Assembly (NCBI GenBank): GCA_947497185.1
Contig: CANMFL010000006.1
Location: 62,001-126,000 of the forward strand
Direction of reading: 5' to 3'
Origin: an uncultured Paracoccaceae bacterium
Lineage (GTDB): Bacteria; Pseudomonadota; Alphaproteobacteria; Rhodobacterales; Rhodobacteraceae
Length of the DNA: 64,000 bases
Made by a program: the position numbers and the translations under genes. Positions 25,346 through 33,647 of this stretch are shown here, piece after piece. Below the pieces are notes generated by a model. It saw only the letters and a program-made list of their open reading frames with translations, was not told the DNA's origin and ran no database searches. The stretch's first letter is position 1. Each line of letters opens with the position of its first letter.

Positions 25346-26832
25346 CCAATACACTCTACGATGCCCTTTTCGCGCAACATGCCCAAAACGCGGCTGTGTT
25401 CATGACGCTGGATGACGGAACCCAACTGAGCTACGCCGATTTTATCACCCGCGTCGCCCGCGTTGCGCATGTGCTAAAAGACGCAGGCGTAAAGCCGGGT
25501 GATCGCGTCGTCGTGCAAGCGCCAAAGGTCTTAGATACGATCGCGCTATACGGTGCCGCCGTGCAGGCTGGGGCGGTCTATCTGCCGCTGAATACCGCTT
25601 ACACACAAACCGAACTGGCCTATTTCATCGCAGACGCGGCCCCCGCATTGGTGGTCTGTGATGCCCGCAATGCCGACGAAATCACAGCGATTTGCAGCGA
25701 CGATGCGAATGTCCTGACACTGTCAAAAGACGGCAGCGGGTCGCTGTCCACGCAAGCCAATGACAAACCCACGACATTTGAAACCGTGCCACGCGGGCCG
25801 GATGATCTCGCCGCGTTGCTCTACACGTCAGGGACAACCGGACGGTCAAAAGGCGCTATGCTGAGCCACAAAAACCTGCTCTCCAACGCACGCGCATTAA
25901 CTGACTTGTGGCAGATCACCGATGCTGACCGCTTGATCCATGCCTTGCCGATCTTTCACACGCACGGCCTGTTCGTGGCGATGAACACCTCACTTTTGGC
26001 TGGCGCGCAACTGCGCTTCATGGCCGCCTTTGATGTCGATGCCATCGTGGACGAAATGCCGACATCCACCATGCTGATGGGCGTGCCGACGTTCTACACA
26101 CGGCTGCTGGGCGATGCCCGTCTGACAAAGGATTTGGTCGCATATATGCGGTTGTTCGTATCCGGCTCCGCGCCGCTGCTCGCCGAAACCCACACTGCAT
26201 TCGAAAACCGCACGGGCCACCGTATTCTTGAACGTTACGGCATGACCGAAACCAACATGATCACGTCAAACCCGTTCGACGGCGAACGGTTGGCAGGCAC
26301 CGTAGGCTACCCGCTACCCGGCACCGAGGTCGAAATTACGAATAACGGCGCACCTGTCGCGGCTGGCGAAATCGGCATGATCGAAGTGCGCGGCGACAAC
26401 GTGTTCCAAGGCTACTGGAACATGCCTGAAAAAACCGCCGAAGAGCTTCGCGATACCGGATTTTTCATCACGGGTGATCTTGGCGTGAAAACCGAAGACG
26501 GCCGGATCGCAATTGTTGGTCGTGAAAAAGACCTCATCATTTCAGGTGGCTACAACATCTATCCCAAGGAAATTGAAGACGTGATCAACGACATCGACGG
26601 TGTGTCGGAAAGCGCGGTTTTCGGCGTGCCACACCCTGATTTCGGGGAGAGCGTATTGGCCGCAGTAGTCCTAGAAGATACCACTGTGACCGCCGACGCC
26701 ATCGCGGCACGCGTTGAACCACACCTCGCGCGGTTCAAACATCCACGTCGCTACATCATCACGGACGAGTTGCCTCGCAACACGATGGGCAAGGTGCAAA
26801 AGAACGTTTTGCGCACCGAGCACGGCACATAA
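25342..26832 (+). CDS. matB: Malonyl-CoA synthetase MatB
   Basis: Acyl-adenylate-forming ligase, malonate + ATP + CoA to malonyl-CoA. 496 aa, GTG start overlapping the matA stop. P-loop LLYTSGTTGRSKGAMLSHKN near 159-178, LERYGMTETNMI near 296-307, TGDLGVKTEDGRIAIVGREKD near 375-395 and the catalytic lysine in PRNTMGKVQKN at the C-terminus. With matA it feeds imported malonate into acetyl-CoA; with the GntR operator upstream it is probably induced by malonate or a pathway acid. Confidence 0.94.
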   Translation: MTNTLYDALFAQHAQNAAVFMTLDDGTQLSYADFITRVARVAHVLKDAGVKPGDRVVVQAPKVLDTIALYGAAVQAGAVYLPLNTAYTQTELAYFIADAAPALVVCDARNADEITAICSDDANVLTLSKDGSGSLSTQANDKPTTFETVPRGPDDLAALLYTSGTTGRSKGAMLSHKNLLSNARALTDLWQITDADRLIHALPIFHTHGLFVAMNTSLLAGAQLRFMAAFDVDAIVDEMPTSTMLMGVPTFYTRLLGDARLTKDLVAYMRLFVSGSAPLLAETHTAFENRTGHRILERYGMTETNMITSNPFDGERLAGTVGYPLPGTEVEITNNGAPVAAGEIGMIEVRGDNVFQGYWNMPEKTAEELRDTGFFITGDLGVKTEDGRIAIVGREKDLIISGGYNIYPKEIEDVINDIDGVSESAVFGVPHPDFGESVLAAVVLEDTTVTADAIAARVEPHLARFKHPRRYIITDELPRNTMGKVQKNVLRTEHGT

Positions 26833-26863
26833 TAAGGACTGAGTTGACGCGTTGTGCGGACAC

Positions 26864-27739
26864 TTAAATGTGGTCCCAACGCCTCAGCATCCAGTACCAT
26901 TGGTCCGGATTTGTCCGAATGCGGGCCGATAGGCTGTCATTAAACGCACGCGTCATCGTGATACTGTCACTGTGCGGGATCGGCGCCTCAAACTGCACGT
27001 CGAAGGTATTCCCGTCTTCATTCCGAATGCCGTAAGCTGGGATCATCGGCAGATCGTATTTCAACGCAAGTTGCGCTGCGGAAAGCGATGTCAGCGCATC
27101 AATGCCAAGAAACGGAATGCGCGCGCTTTCCGAGTATTTCTCGTCGAGCAAAATAGAAATGATGCCACCAGCACGCAGATGGCGCACAAGCGCCCGCGTG
27201 CCCACGCTGCCTGTCGCAAGGATCGGTTTACCGCCAGCCTCGATACCCGCGAAAATACGGCGTTCATAATGGGGGTTTTTGTTCGGACGGTACACAGCAC
27301 CGCTTTCAAGCCCGTTCATCTTAACGGCAGCACGAACGGCTTCCCACTGACCAAAATGGCCCGACACAATGATCGCGCCCTTACCTGCAGCACTCGCGTC
27401 CTTCAGGGCCGCCAATCCAGGGCCCGAGGCGTTGAACTTATGATGCTGGGTCTGAAATTCGACATCATGGTAAATCTCGAACAGCGTCCGCCCCATCTGC
27501 TTGCCCATATTCTGGCCAAGCGTCACGCGATCACGGCGTTTCATTTCGGGGAATACGCGGCGCACTTCACGGTCAAACCGATTTCTGGCAGGTGGAAACC
27601 ACCGCATGATGATCCCAAATGTCGTACCAAGGCCACGCGACCGCAGGTCAAACGTGCGCCACCGAACAGCCGTGAGGGCCGACCAAAGCGGCAAGTATCT
27701 GACGTGATGTATAAGTGATTTAAGCGATGTAGAAAGCAT
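26864..27739 (-). CDS. LpxL/HtrB-like lipid A acyltransferase family protein
   Basis: 291 aa, membrane-associated acyltransferase that adds a secondary acyl chain to lipid A or a related glycolipid. Catalytic H-x4-E seen in VSGHFGQWEAVRAA (about 130-143). N-terminal hydrophobic/amphipathic segment LRYLPLWSALTAVRW; later GIISILLDEKYSES and FLGIDALTSLSAAQLAL match the LpxL family. ATG 27739 is preceded by AAGGAGCC. Converges with matB 31 bp away. Substrate specificity cannot be read. Confidence 0.87.
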   Translation of the reverse strand: MLSTSLKSLIHHVRYLPLWSALTAVRWRTFDLRSRGLGTTFGIIMRWFPPARNRFDREVRRVFPEMKRRDRVTLGQNMGKQMGRTLFEIYHDVEFQTQHHKFNASGPGLAALKDASAAGKGAIIVSGHFGQWEAVRAAVKMNGLESGAVYRPNKNPHYERRIFAGIEAGGKPILATGSVGTRALVRHLRAGGIISILLDEKYSESARIPFLGIDALTSLSAAQLALKYDLPMIPAYGIRNEDGNTFDVQFEAPIPHSDSITMTRAFNDSLSARIRTNPDQWYWMLRRWDHI

Positions 27740-28204
27740 GGCTCCTTATGATCAAATTCAGTGACAAAACCAGCCGAAAATGCTTTTCGCCGCAGGCATA
27801 GGCCTGTTGATCATTGAAGTGGGCAGTTGGCGAAGCGATTTTCAGTGGAAGGGTCGGGCTCATCCCCGCTGCGATGGAAAAAGTATTCATCCGAAGCTGA
27901 TGTAGAGTTATTTGATGCACAGCCGCCAGCCCTTGATAGTGGCAGTTCAGTTGCGTGGATCACCCCATAGTCCGGCCAAGCAAAATGAAACCCATGTAGG
28001 ACTTGCGCGTATGCCAAAACCAACGTCACTACGCCGCCTTACGATCCCTACACCAATGAGTGATTTTTGTCGCTGCTTCGACGTGTGATTAGCGGGACTT
28101 AGCTGAGGTCCACTGCTCAAATTTCTATGACTGCCTCCAGTTGTCGTCCCTCGTCTCAGCTCGATCTATTGGGCAGGTGCTTGCCAAAAGTGTCGGATGA
28201 CTCT
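27740..28204. other. Gene-poor stretch upstream of zinT
   Basis: No convincing gene in about 465 bp. A 72-codon open frame on the - strand (27811-28029) has no recognisable family and no clear ribosome binding site. The composition is less coding-like than the neighbours; it may be decayed sequence plus promoters of the flanking divergent genes. Confidence 0.45.
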
Positions 28205-28246
28205 AATCAGTGATTTGTTATGTTATAACATAACGAATCACTGATT
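28205..28246. promoter_or_regulatory. Zur-type zinc operator within a 42-bp near-perfect palindrome
   Basis: The central 18 bp, GTTATGTTATAACATAAC (28217-28234), is a perfect palindrome and matches the Zur box pattern (ATGTTATAACAT core). Outside it AATCAGTGATT and AATCACTGATT extend the symmetry to 42 bp with a single mismatched pair (28216/28235). It lies 16 bp before the zinT start, and zinT plus a COG0523 GTPase are classical Zur targets, so zinc-repressed transcription is the natural reading. Confidence 0.85.
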
Positions 28247-28261
28247 GACCGGAGAGACCTT

Positions 28262-28918
28262 TTGCTACACTTCACCATCAAACGAGCAGCCGTCATCGCT
28301 ATTGGTGCGCTGGTCACGCTTGCAACGCAGGCCCCCGCGCAAACATCAAATTCCGCAACAACGGACCGCCAAACCCACGCACATCAGGCTCATGAACCGT
28401 CGCTGGTAAATGAAGCAGACGTGCAGGCACGTGGCCTGTCAGATTGGGAAAACGATTGGCAGTCGATCTACCCCTTCCTGCAAGACGGCACTTTGGACAC
28501 CGTGTTGGCGCATAAGGCAGAAGACGGTGACAAGACCGTCGAAGAATATCGCGCGTATTACGACACAGGTTATGCCACGGATGTGGATCGCATTCTGATT
28601 GACGGGTCCAGTGTAACGCTCTTTCGGGATGGCCAACCCGTTCAGGGGCAATACCAAGACGACGGCTATGAAATCCTCACCTACGAATCCGGTAGCCAAG
28701 GCGTGCGTTACATCTTTGAAAAGTCCGGTGGCGACGAAGCCGCGCCGCAATTCATCCAGTTCAGCGATCACATAACCGTGCCGACTAAGGCGGACCATTA
28801 CCACCTGTATTGGGGCGATGACCGCGCAGAATTGCTGACGGAAGTCACGAATTGGCCAACATATTTTCCAGCCGATCTCAGCGGTGCTGAAATCGCGGAA
28901 AGCATGATTGCGCACTAA
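28262..28918 (+). CDS. zinT: ZinT-like periplasmic zinc-binding protein
   Basis: Periplasmic zinc scavenger that hands Zn2+ to ZnuABC-type uptake. 218 aa from TTG 28262 with GGAGAG 5 nt upstream. Signal peptide about 1-26 (cleavage near APAQ), His-rich linker THAHQAHE, then the ZinT domain: LSDWENDWQSIYPFL, YGWD-type core replaced by KTVEEYRAYYDTGY, VRYIFEK, and the metal histidines in HYHLYWGDD (about 178-186) and a C-terminal MIAH. Controlled by the Zur-like palindrome; the GTPase gene follows 84 bp on. Confidence 0.9.
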   Translation: MLHFTIKRAAVIAIGALVTLATQAPAQTSNSATTDRQTHAHQAHEPSLVNEADVQARGLSDWENDWQSIYPFLQDGTLDTVLAHKAEDGDKTVEEYRAYYDTGYATDVDRILIDGSSVTLFRDGQPVQGQYQDDGYEILTYESGSQGVRYIFEKSGGDEAAPQFIQFSDHITVPTKADHYHLYWGDDRAELLTEVTNWPTYFPADLSGAEIAESMIAH

Positions 28919-29002
28919 TCCGCACATCAAAACAGCACGCTTGTCACATGAGGCTGGCGTGCCACCCATCCGCTGAACATCTCAACTCAAGGGCTACGCA
29001 GA

Positions 29003-30235
29003 ATGAATATCCAATCGGTGACCACAGACACACGTCTTCCTGTTACTGTCCTCTCAGGCTTTTTAGGGGCTGGCAAAACGACGCTTCTCAATGAAGTCCT
29101 GCAAAACCGTGACGGGCGCCGTGTTGCCGTCATTGTAAATGATATGTCTGAGGTGAACATCGACGCCGACCTCATTCGCGATGGTGGCGCAAACCTGAGC
29201 CACACAGAAGAAACTCTAATCGAAATGACGAATGGGTGCATCTGTTGCACCTTGCGCGACGACCTGCTGCAAGAAGTCAGTCGCCTCGCTGCAGAGGGGC
29301 GCTTTGACTACCTTCTCATTGAATCCACGGGTATTTCAGAACCGCTGCCCGTCGCCGCGACATTTGATTTTCGTGATGAAGACGGGGTGAGCCTGTCTGA
29401 CGTGGCGCGATTGGACACGATGGTTACCGTTGTCGACACGGTCAATCTGTTGAACGACTACGCAAGCCACGATTTTCTGCGTGATCGCGGAGAGGTCATG
29501 GGCGAGGCGGATGATCGCACGCTTGTTGATCTGCTGGTCGAACAGATCGAGTTCGCCGATGTGGTGATCCTGAACAAAGCCAATGATGCAGGGCGTGCCA
29601 ACGTCGAAGCGGCACGTATGATCGTTGTGGCGCTGAACCCGGATGCGCAGATTATCGAGGCGGATTACGGCAAAGTACCCCACGACCGCATTTTCGATAC
29701 GGGTCTGTTTGACTTTGACACTGCGCATGAAAACCCGCTCTGGGCGAAAGAGTTGTACGGGTTCGCAGATCACATTCCTGAAACCGAAGAATTCGGGATT
29801 TCGTCGTTCGTGTATCGTGCGCGCCGCCCTTTTGTTCCAGAAAAGATACACGCGGTTCTGACAGGGGCACTGTCCGGTGTCATTCGTGCCAAGGGCCACC
29901 TTTGGATCGCCACGCGCCCAGACTGGCTGGCGGAATTTTCGCTTGCTGGCGCGTTGAGCAGCATCAAACCGATGGGTATCTGGTGGGCAACCGTTCCCGA
30001 AAATCGCCGCCCGACGACCCCGCAAGCAGTCGAGTATCTGAAGCATCATTGGCAAGAGCCTTTCGGCGATCGTCGTCAAGAATTGGTGTTCATTGGCACA
30101 GGGCTGGATAAGGCGGGCATCACTGCCGCGCTGGATGCGGCCCTTGTCGAGGATGCGCAGGCATTTACACCCGACGCTTGGGCCAGCCTGCCAGACCCGT
30201 TTCCGACGTGGCGCCGCGCACCTGACGGTGTGTGA
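29003..30235 (+). CDS. COG0523 family GTPase (zinc metallochaperone type)
   Basis: 410 aa G3E GTPase. Walker [19 protein letters not shown] near residues 13-30, the metal motif [12 protein letters not shown] (C-x-C-C) near 75-86, Walker B-like [13 protein letters not shown], and NKAND for guanine. C-terminal CobW_C domain with a large GMWWA-type element (GIWWATVP near 327). Placed after zinT behind a Zur box, it belongs to the zinc-starvation group (ZigA/YciC) rather than cobalamin CobW. Ends in a 4-nt overlap with the DUF6525 gene. Confidence 0.9.
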   Translation: MNIQSVTTDTRLPVTVLSGFLGAGKTTLLNEVLQNRDGRRVAVIVNDMSEVNIDADLIRDGGANLSHTEETLIEMTNGCICCTLRDDLLQEVSRLAAEGRFDYLLIESTGISEPLPVAATFDFRDEDGVSLSDVARLDTMVTVVDTVNLLNDYASHDFLRDRGEVMGEADDRTLVDLLVEQIEFADVVILNKANDAGRANVEAARMIVVALNPDAQIIEADYGKVPHDRIFDTGLFDFDTAHENPLWAKELYGFADHIPETEEFGISSFVYRARRPFVPEKIHAVLTGALSGVIRAKGHLWIATRPDWLAEFSLAGALSSIKPMGIWWATVPENRRPTTPQAVEYLKHHWQEPFGDRRQELVFIGTGLDKAGITAALDAALVEDAQAFTPDAWASLPDPFPTWRRAPDGV

Positions 30236-30576
30236 TCGAATTGAAAATGCAGAACGATGTTTTGAACCGCCGCAAAAGCAATGCGCGAACGAGTTTGCCG
30301 CGCTCGAAACGTGGCGGAAATCCGATGGCAGCGTATGACAGATTGCCGTCGGATTTGCGCGAATGGCTCAGGCAAGCCGCGCTTCCGTGGTCGCCCCGAT
30401 CCGCACTTCGCGTATGGAGGAACGCCCTAAATAACCACGAAGGCGACCGAACAGCGGCCCAAGCGTACCTTTGTCAATTAGAACGCAAAATGCTCAAACA
30501 GGACTTTGAAAAGACTTGGGGTGTTGAACAGCGCGAACAACCACTTTCGGAAGTCATTCAACGCAGTCGTTTTTGA
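30232..30576 (+). CDS. DUF6525 family small protein
   Basis: 114 aa; GTG start overlaps the GTPase stop (GTGA). Arg/Lys-rich N-terminus [20 protein letters not shown], then [35 protein letters not shown] (in part), which I recognise as the Rhodobacteraceae DUF6525 pattern. No known activity; the basic start suggests nucleic acid or ribosome binding. Being last in a Zur-controlled unit, it may work during zinc limitation. Confidence 0.7.
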   Translation: MIELKMQNDVLNRRKSNARTSLPRSKRGGNPMAAYDRLPSDLREWLRQAALPWSPRSALRVWRNALNNHEGDRTAAQAYLCQLERKMLKQDFEKTWGVEQREQPLSEVIQRSRF

Positions 30577-30582
30577 AAGTGC

Positions 30583-31278
30583 TCAAGAACGGTGTGCTCG
30601 AAAGGCTTCCGGCACAGCGATCAGCAGCAAGAGCGCTGCTGCCAATATAAAAAGCCAGCTTCCGATAATCTGAAACAACAGCGCACCGCAAAAGCCACCG
30701 AAGGTAAAGCAGACAAGGGTCAAACTGTGCAGCCAAAGCTGTGGCGCAGCCGTGCGCCGCGACGTTTCATTGCCGACCAATGCCGCCAACTCTATCCCGA
30801 TGTCAGTCGCCATTCCCGACACATGGGTTGTGCGGACCCGCGCCCGCGAAATCATCGTCGTCACAGCGTTTTGAAGACCCATGACAAAGCTGAGGGCAAT
30901 GACCAAAAATATCTCGTGTTCTGCGGGCGATGACATGACAAGTATGGCACCTACCAGCAGAAGTATGATTGCCTCTGCGGCAATTGCCAAAGCGTAGATC
31001 GCGCGAATGCGCTTTTTTTCACCGGCTTGAATGGCAAGTGCTGCCATACTCGCACCGCAGATGAAGGCGACGACAAGTCCCAGAAAAGAAAACGCAATAG
31101 GGATCGCGCCATTCGCTAAGTGATCGGAAAAAGCCGCGATGTTTCCTGTCATGTTTGCAGTGAACGACCCCGCAATAAGGAACCCGACGGCGTTCAGCGC
31201 ACCAGCAATGGACGAAAGTAAGGCAGCTAGAACCAGATCAATATTTGATGTGCGGGCATCGCCAACATTGATGAGCAT
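30583..31278 (-). CDS. DUF1275 (YoaK family) membrane protein
   Basis: About 231 aa from ATG 31278 (TTG 31290 would add four residues). Six hydrophobic segments; DUF1275 hallmarks [24 protein letters not shown] near 26-50, [31 protein letters not shown] near 135-165. Function unknown. Convergent with the DUF6525 gene, 6 bp apart. Confidence 0.87.
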   Translation of the reverse strand: MLINVGDARTSNIDLVLAALLSSIAGALNAVGFLIAGSFTANMTGNIAAFSDHLANGAIPIAFSFLGLVVAFICGASMAALAIQAGEKKRIRAIYALAIAAEAIILLLVGAILVMSSPAEHEIFLVIALSFVMGLQNAVTTMISRARVRTTHVSGMATDIGIELAALVGNETSRRTAAPQLWLHSLTLVCFTFGGFCGALLFQIIGSWLFILAAALLLLIAVPEAFRAHRS

Positions 31279-31431
31279 CACAATTCTCAATAGTTGTTTC
31301 TATAAGACTTGGCATTTCATCCAGATTTGCGCAACTGTCACCGAGACGCGGCGCATTCAGCCTAGATCGACGTTATGCTCTGTGCTGTATCCTCAATATC
31401 AGAAAGTCGAAAGCTTCAGTGGCGCTTCCCA

Positions 31432-31638
31432 TCAAGCAGCTTCGATTTCTGGCTTTTGAACATCGGCGTTCTTAAGCTGCAACGCCATGATTTCCGTAAA
31501 GGGCAGAGACGGGTTCGCTTCGGCCAGCATGCCGACCTTTATCCAAAACTCTGCCTGCGCATTGATCGAACGGCACATGACCGAACTTGATTTGCGCAGC
31601 TCTTCGTGCAGCGTGTCTCCGATTTTAACGATGCCCAT
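31432..31638 (-). CDS. ParD-like antitoxin family protein
   Basis: 68 aa, begins MGIVKIGDTLHEELRKSSSV, a ribbon-helix-helix start, followed by INAQAEFWIKVGMLAEANPSL, the pattern of the ParD_like family (PF11903-type). RHH proteins bind short direct or inverted repeats as dimers; three GTATAT repeats at 11-bp spacing lie directly upstream. No ParE/RelE-type toxin is adjacent. Instead the divergent neighbour is a methionine aminopeptidase, a pairing I know from other Proteobacteria but without an assigned function. Confidence 0.78.
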   Translation of the reverse strand: MGIVKIGDTLHEELRKSSSVMCRSINAQAEFWIKVGMLAEANPSLPFTEIMALQLKNADVQKPEIEAA

Positions 31639-31657
31639 CGGCGCCTCTCCTCATGTT

Positions 31658-31689
31658 GGTATATGAAGTGTATATGATTCGTATATACC
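31658..31689. promoter_or_regulatory. Three phased GTATAT repeats between parD-like and map
   Basis: GTATAT begins at 31659, 31670 and 31681, exactly 11 bp apart, that is on one face of the helix. The outer sequences GGTATAT and ATATACC also make the whole block an inverted repeat (31658-31689). Typical of cooperative RHH-protein operators, so the ParD-like protein probably regulates both divergent genes here. Confidence 0.7.
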
Positions 31690-31749
31690 TGCGACCGCTT
31701 GCGGTCAATCTTACCGCGACTGCGACCACGGAAACCTGAAAGAGACCCC

Positions 31750-32628
31750 ATGATGAGCAGCTATATCACCGTGCCTGACGCATCAAAAACGCAGGGCGCA
31801 CGGAGAACTGACAGCATAAAGTTATATGGACCGGGCGCCTTCGCGGGGATGCGCCGTGCGGGGGCTCTAACCGCCAGATGCCTTGATGAGGTTTTTGACA
31901 TTATCCAAGCCGGCACAGCATTGTCGCAGATCAATACCTTCGTCCTCGACTTCGCGGCGACGCATGACGCAAAGTCAGCGACGCTGGGTTACAAGGGCTA
32001 CCAATACGCCTGCTGCACCTCGGTTAATCACGTGGTTTGTCACGGTTTTCCAAACGAAAAGAAGATGCGCGACGGCGATATTGTGAATGTCGATGTCACG
32101 TTGATCCATGACGGATGGTATGGCGATTCCAGTCGGATGTTTGTGGTCGGCAAGCCAAAGCGGGCAGCCGAACGCTTGATCCGGATCGCACATGAAGCAA
32201 TGATGCAGGGCATCAAAGCAGTGCGCCCGGGCGCGCGTCTAGGTGATATCGGCCACGCAATTCAGAGTTACGCACATTCCGAACGGTGTTCGGTGGTGCG
32301 CGAATTTTGCGGCCACGGCCTTGGTCAGGTCTTTCACGACGCGCCTGATATCCTGAACTTTGGCAAAGCGGGTGAAGGTCCAGAGCTACGAGAGGGTATG
32401 ATTTTTACAGTTGAGCCGATGATCAATCTGGGGCGCGGTGAGGTGAAAATGCTTGCTGACGGCTGGACTGCCGTGACTCGCGACAAGTCCCTTTCGGCAC
32501 AGTTCGAGCATTCGATAGGCGTGACCTCGAATGGTTTCGAGATTTTCACACGATCGCCTAGCGGCCTTCACATGCCTGGCGTTGAACACAAACATTGTTC
32601 GGAACAGCAACATCCGTCGGTCAGGTAA
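31750..32628 (+). CDS. map: Type I methionine aminopeptidase
   Basis: Removes initiator Met from nascent proteins. 292 aa from ATG 31750 (GAAAGAG upstream). Five metal ligands are visible: D in NVDVTLIHDGWYGDSSRMF (two Asp), H in CGHGLGQVFHDAPDI, E in MIFTVEPMINLG and E in AQFEHSIGVT. N-terminal extension of about 35 residues before the catalytic fold and a C-terminal tail with HKHCSEQQH. It is probably a second, accessory MetAP; housekeeping map is usually elsewhere. Divergent from the ParD-like gene. Confidence 0.9.
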   Translation: MMSSYITVPDASKTQGARRTDSIKLYGPGAFAGMRRAGALTARCLDEVFDIIQAGTALSQINTFVLDFAATHDAKSATLGYKGYQYACCTSVNHVVCHGFPNEKKMRDGDIVNVDVTLIHDGWYGDSSRMFVVGKPKRAAERLIRIAHEAMMQGIKAVRPGARLGDIGHAIQSYAHSERCSVVREFCGHGLGQVFHDAPDILNFGKAGEGPELREGMIFTVEPMINLGRGEVKMLADGWTAVTRDKSLSAQFEHSIGVTSNGFEIFTRSPSGLHMPGVEHKHCSEQQHPSVR

Positions 32629-32637
32629 ACCTTCGGA

Positions 32638-33549
32638 TCAGGACGTCCTACTCGCGACATTCTGACGTCCGAAATGTTCGATCAGGAAATCCATGAATAC
32701 GCGGACTTTGGCGGAGACGACGTTGCTTTTAGGATAGATCAGCCAGAGCGCTGGTTTGTTGGCCAATGCGTAGTCCGGCAAGACGCGTGTCAAGCTTCCC
32801 GTCGCAAGCTCCTTTTGCACTGCCCAGATGGAATTAATCGAAATACCACCGCCATCAAGTGTCGTAAGCTTTTGCGTCAAGCCGTCGTTCACAATCATAT
32901 AGTGGGTCGCGTGCCTTGGCTCGAATTGTGCTTCTCTGCCGCCATTTGAAACTAACGGTTTTGGTTCGATATCTTTAAATGCGATCAGACGGTGTTGCGC
33001 CAAATCTTCGGGATCTTTGGGGGTGCCATAGCGCTCAAGATAGGCGGGGGAGGCGCACAGGATGCGTGTGTCGTCCGCGAGTTTGCGGGCGGTGAGGCTG
33101 CTATCGGCCAGCACTGCGTTGCGCAGCGCCAGATCATAGCCCCCCTCGATCAAATCAAACTCGGAGTCGGAGAGATGCAAGTCAAGACGCAGGTCCGGGT
33201 ATTGGTCCATAAACAACGGCAACAGCGGCGCAATGTAGAGCTGTGCAAAGGTGCTGGGGGCGGCAAAGCGCAATGTGCCGCTGATCGTCGTCCGCCCCGT
33301 TCCGAGTGCGGCGAGGGCGGTCTCTTCCAGAGCGATCATTTCGCGGGCATAGGGCAGGAAATCGCGGCCCTCTAACGACAGCGATACTTTGCGGGTTGAT
33401 CGATGCAACAGGTCTGCGCCGACAAGATGCTCCAGCTTTGCGATGCGCGTGCTCGCGACAGCGGGTGCCATGCCAAGCGCGCGGCCTGCGGCGCTGATGT
33501 TCAGAGTCTCACAGGCGAGAACGAAAAGGCGAAGGGATTGCGTGTCCAT
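32638..33549 (-). CDS. LysR family transcriptional regulator
   Basis: 303 aa. N-terminal winged HTH (LFVLACETLNISAAGRALGMAPAVASTRIAKLE in part, about 8-40), linker helix, and periplasmic-binding-like effector domain (about 90-295: GTLRFAAPSTFAQLYIAPLL). Divergent from the CmcJ-like gene with a 98-bp AT-rich gap carrying an inverted repeat, so it most likely controls the four-gene oxygenase/reductase cluster. Resembles the CrgA/DmlR group. Confidence 0.9.
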   Translation of the reverse strand: MDTQSLRLFVLACETLNISAAGRALGMAPAVASTRIAKLEHLVGADLLHRSTRKVSLSLEGRDFLPYAREMIALEETALAALGTGRTTISGTLRFAAPSTFAQLYIAPLLPLFMDQYPDLRLDLHLSDSEFDLIEGGYDLALRNAVLADSSLTARKLADDTRILCASPAYLERYGTPKDPEDLAQHRLIAFKDIEPKPLVSNGGREAQFEPRHATHYMIVNDGLTQKLTTLDGGGISINSIWAVQKELATGSLTRVLPDYALANKPALWLIYPKSNVVSAKVRVFMDFLIEHFGRQNVASRTS

Positions 33550-33554
33550 ATTAT

Positions 33555-33586
33555 ATACTTTTTCGGAATACTAAATTCAAAAGTAT
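33555..33586. promoter_or_regulatory. LysR-type inverted repeat in the divergent promoter
   Basis: ATACTTTT (33555-33562) and AAAAGTAT (33579-33586) form perfect 8-bp arms separated by 16 bp, in very AT-rich sequence. It begins 6 bp from the LysR ATG and ends about 60 bp before the CmcJ-like ATG, the usual place for a LysR recognition site. Confidence 0.6.
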
Positions 33587-33647
33587 CTTATTTATATAAT
33601 TTTAGAAAGTGATAAATCTGAGTTCAAGACAGACACAGGACCTTCCG

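Noticed and set aside
27811..28029. 72-codon open frame on the - strand upstream of zinT
   Set aside because: No ribosome binding site, no family pattern, and base composition is not coding-like.
29003..30235. Cobalamin biosynthesis protein CobW
   Set aside because: Same G3E family, but adjacent to zinT and behind a Zur box with no cob genes, so a zinc role is the better call.
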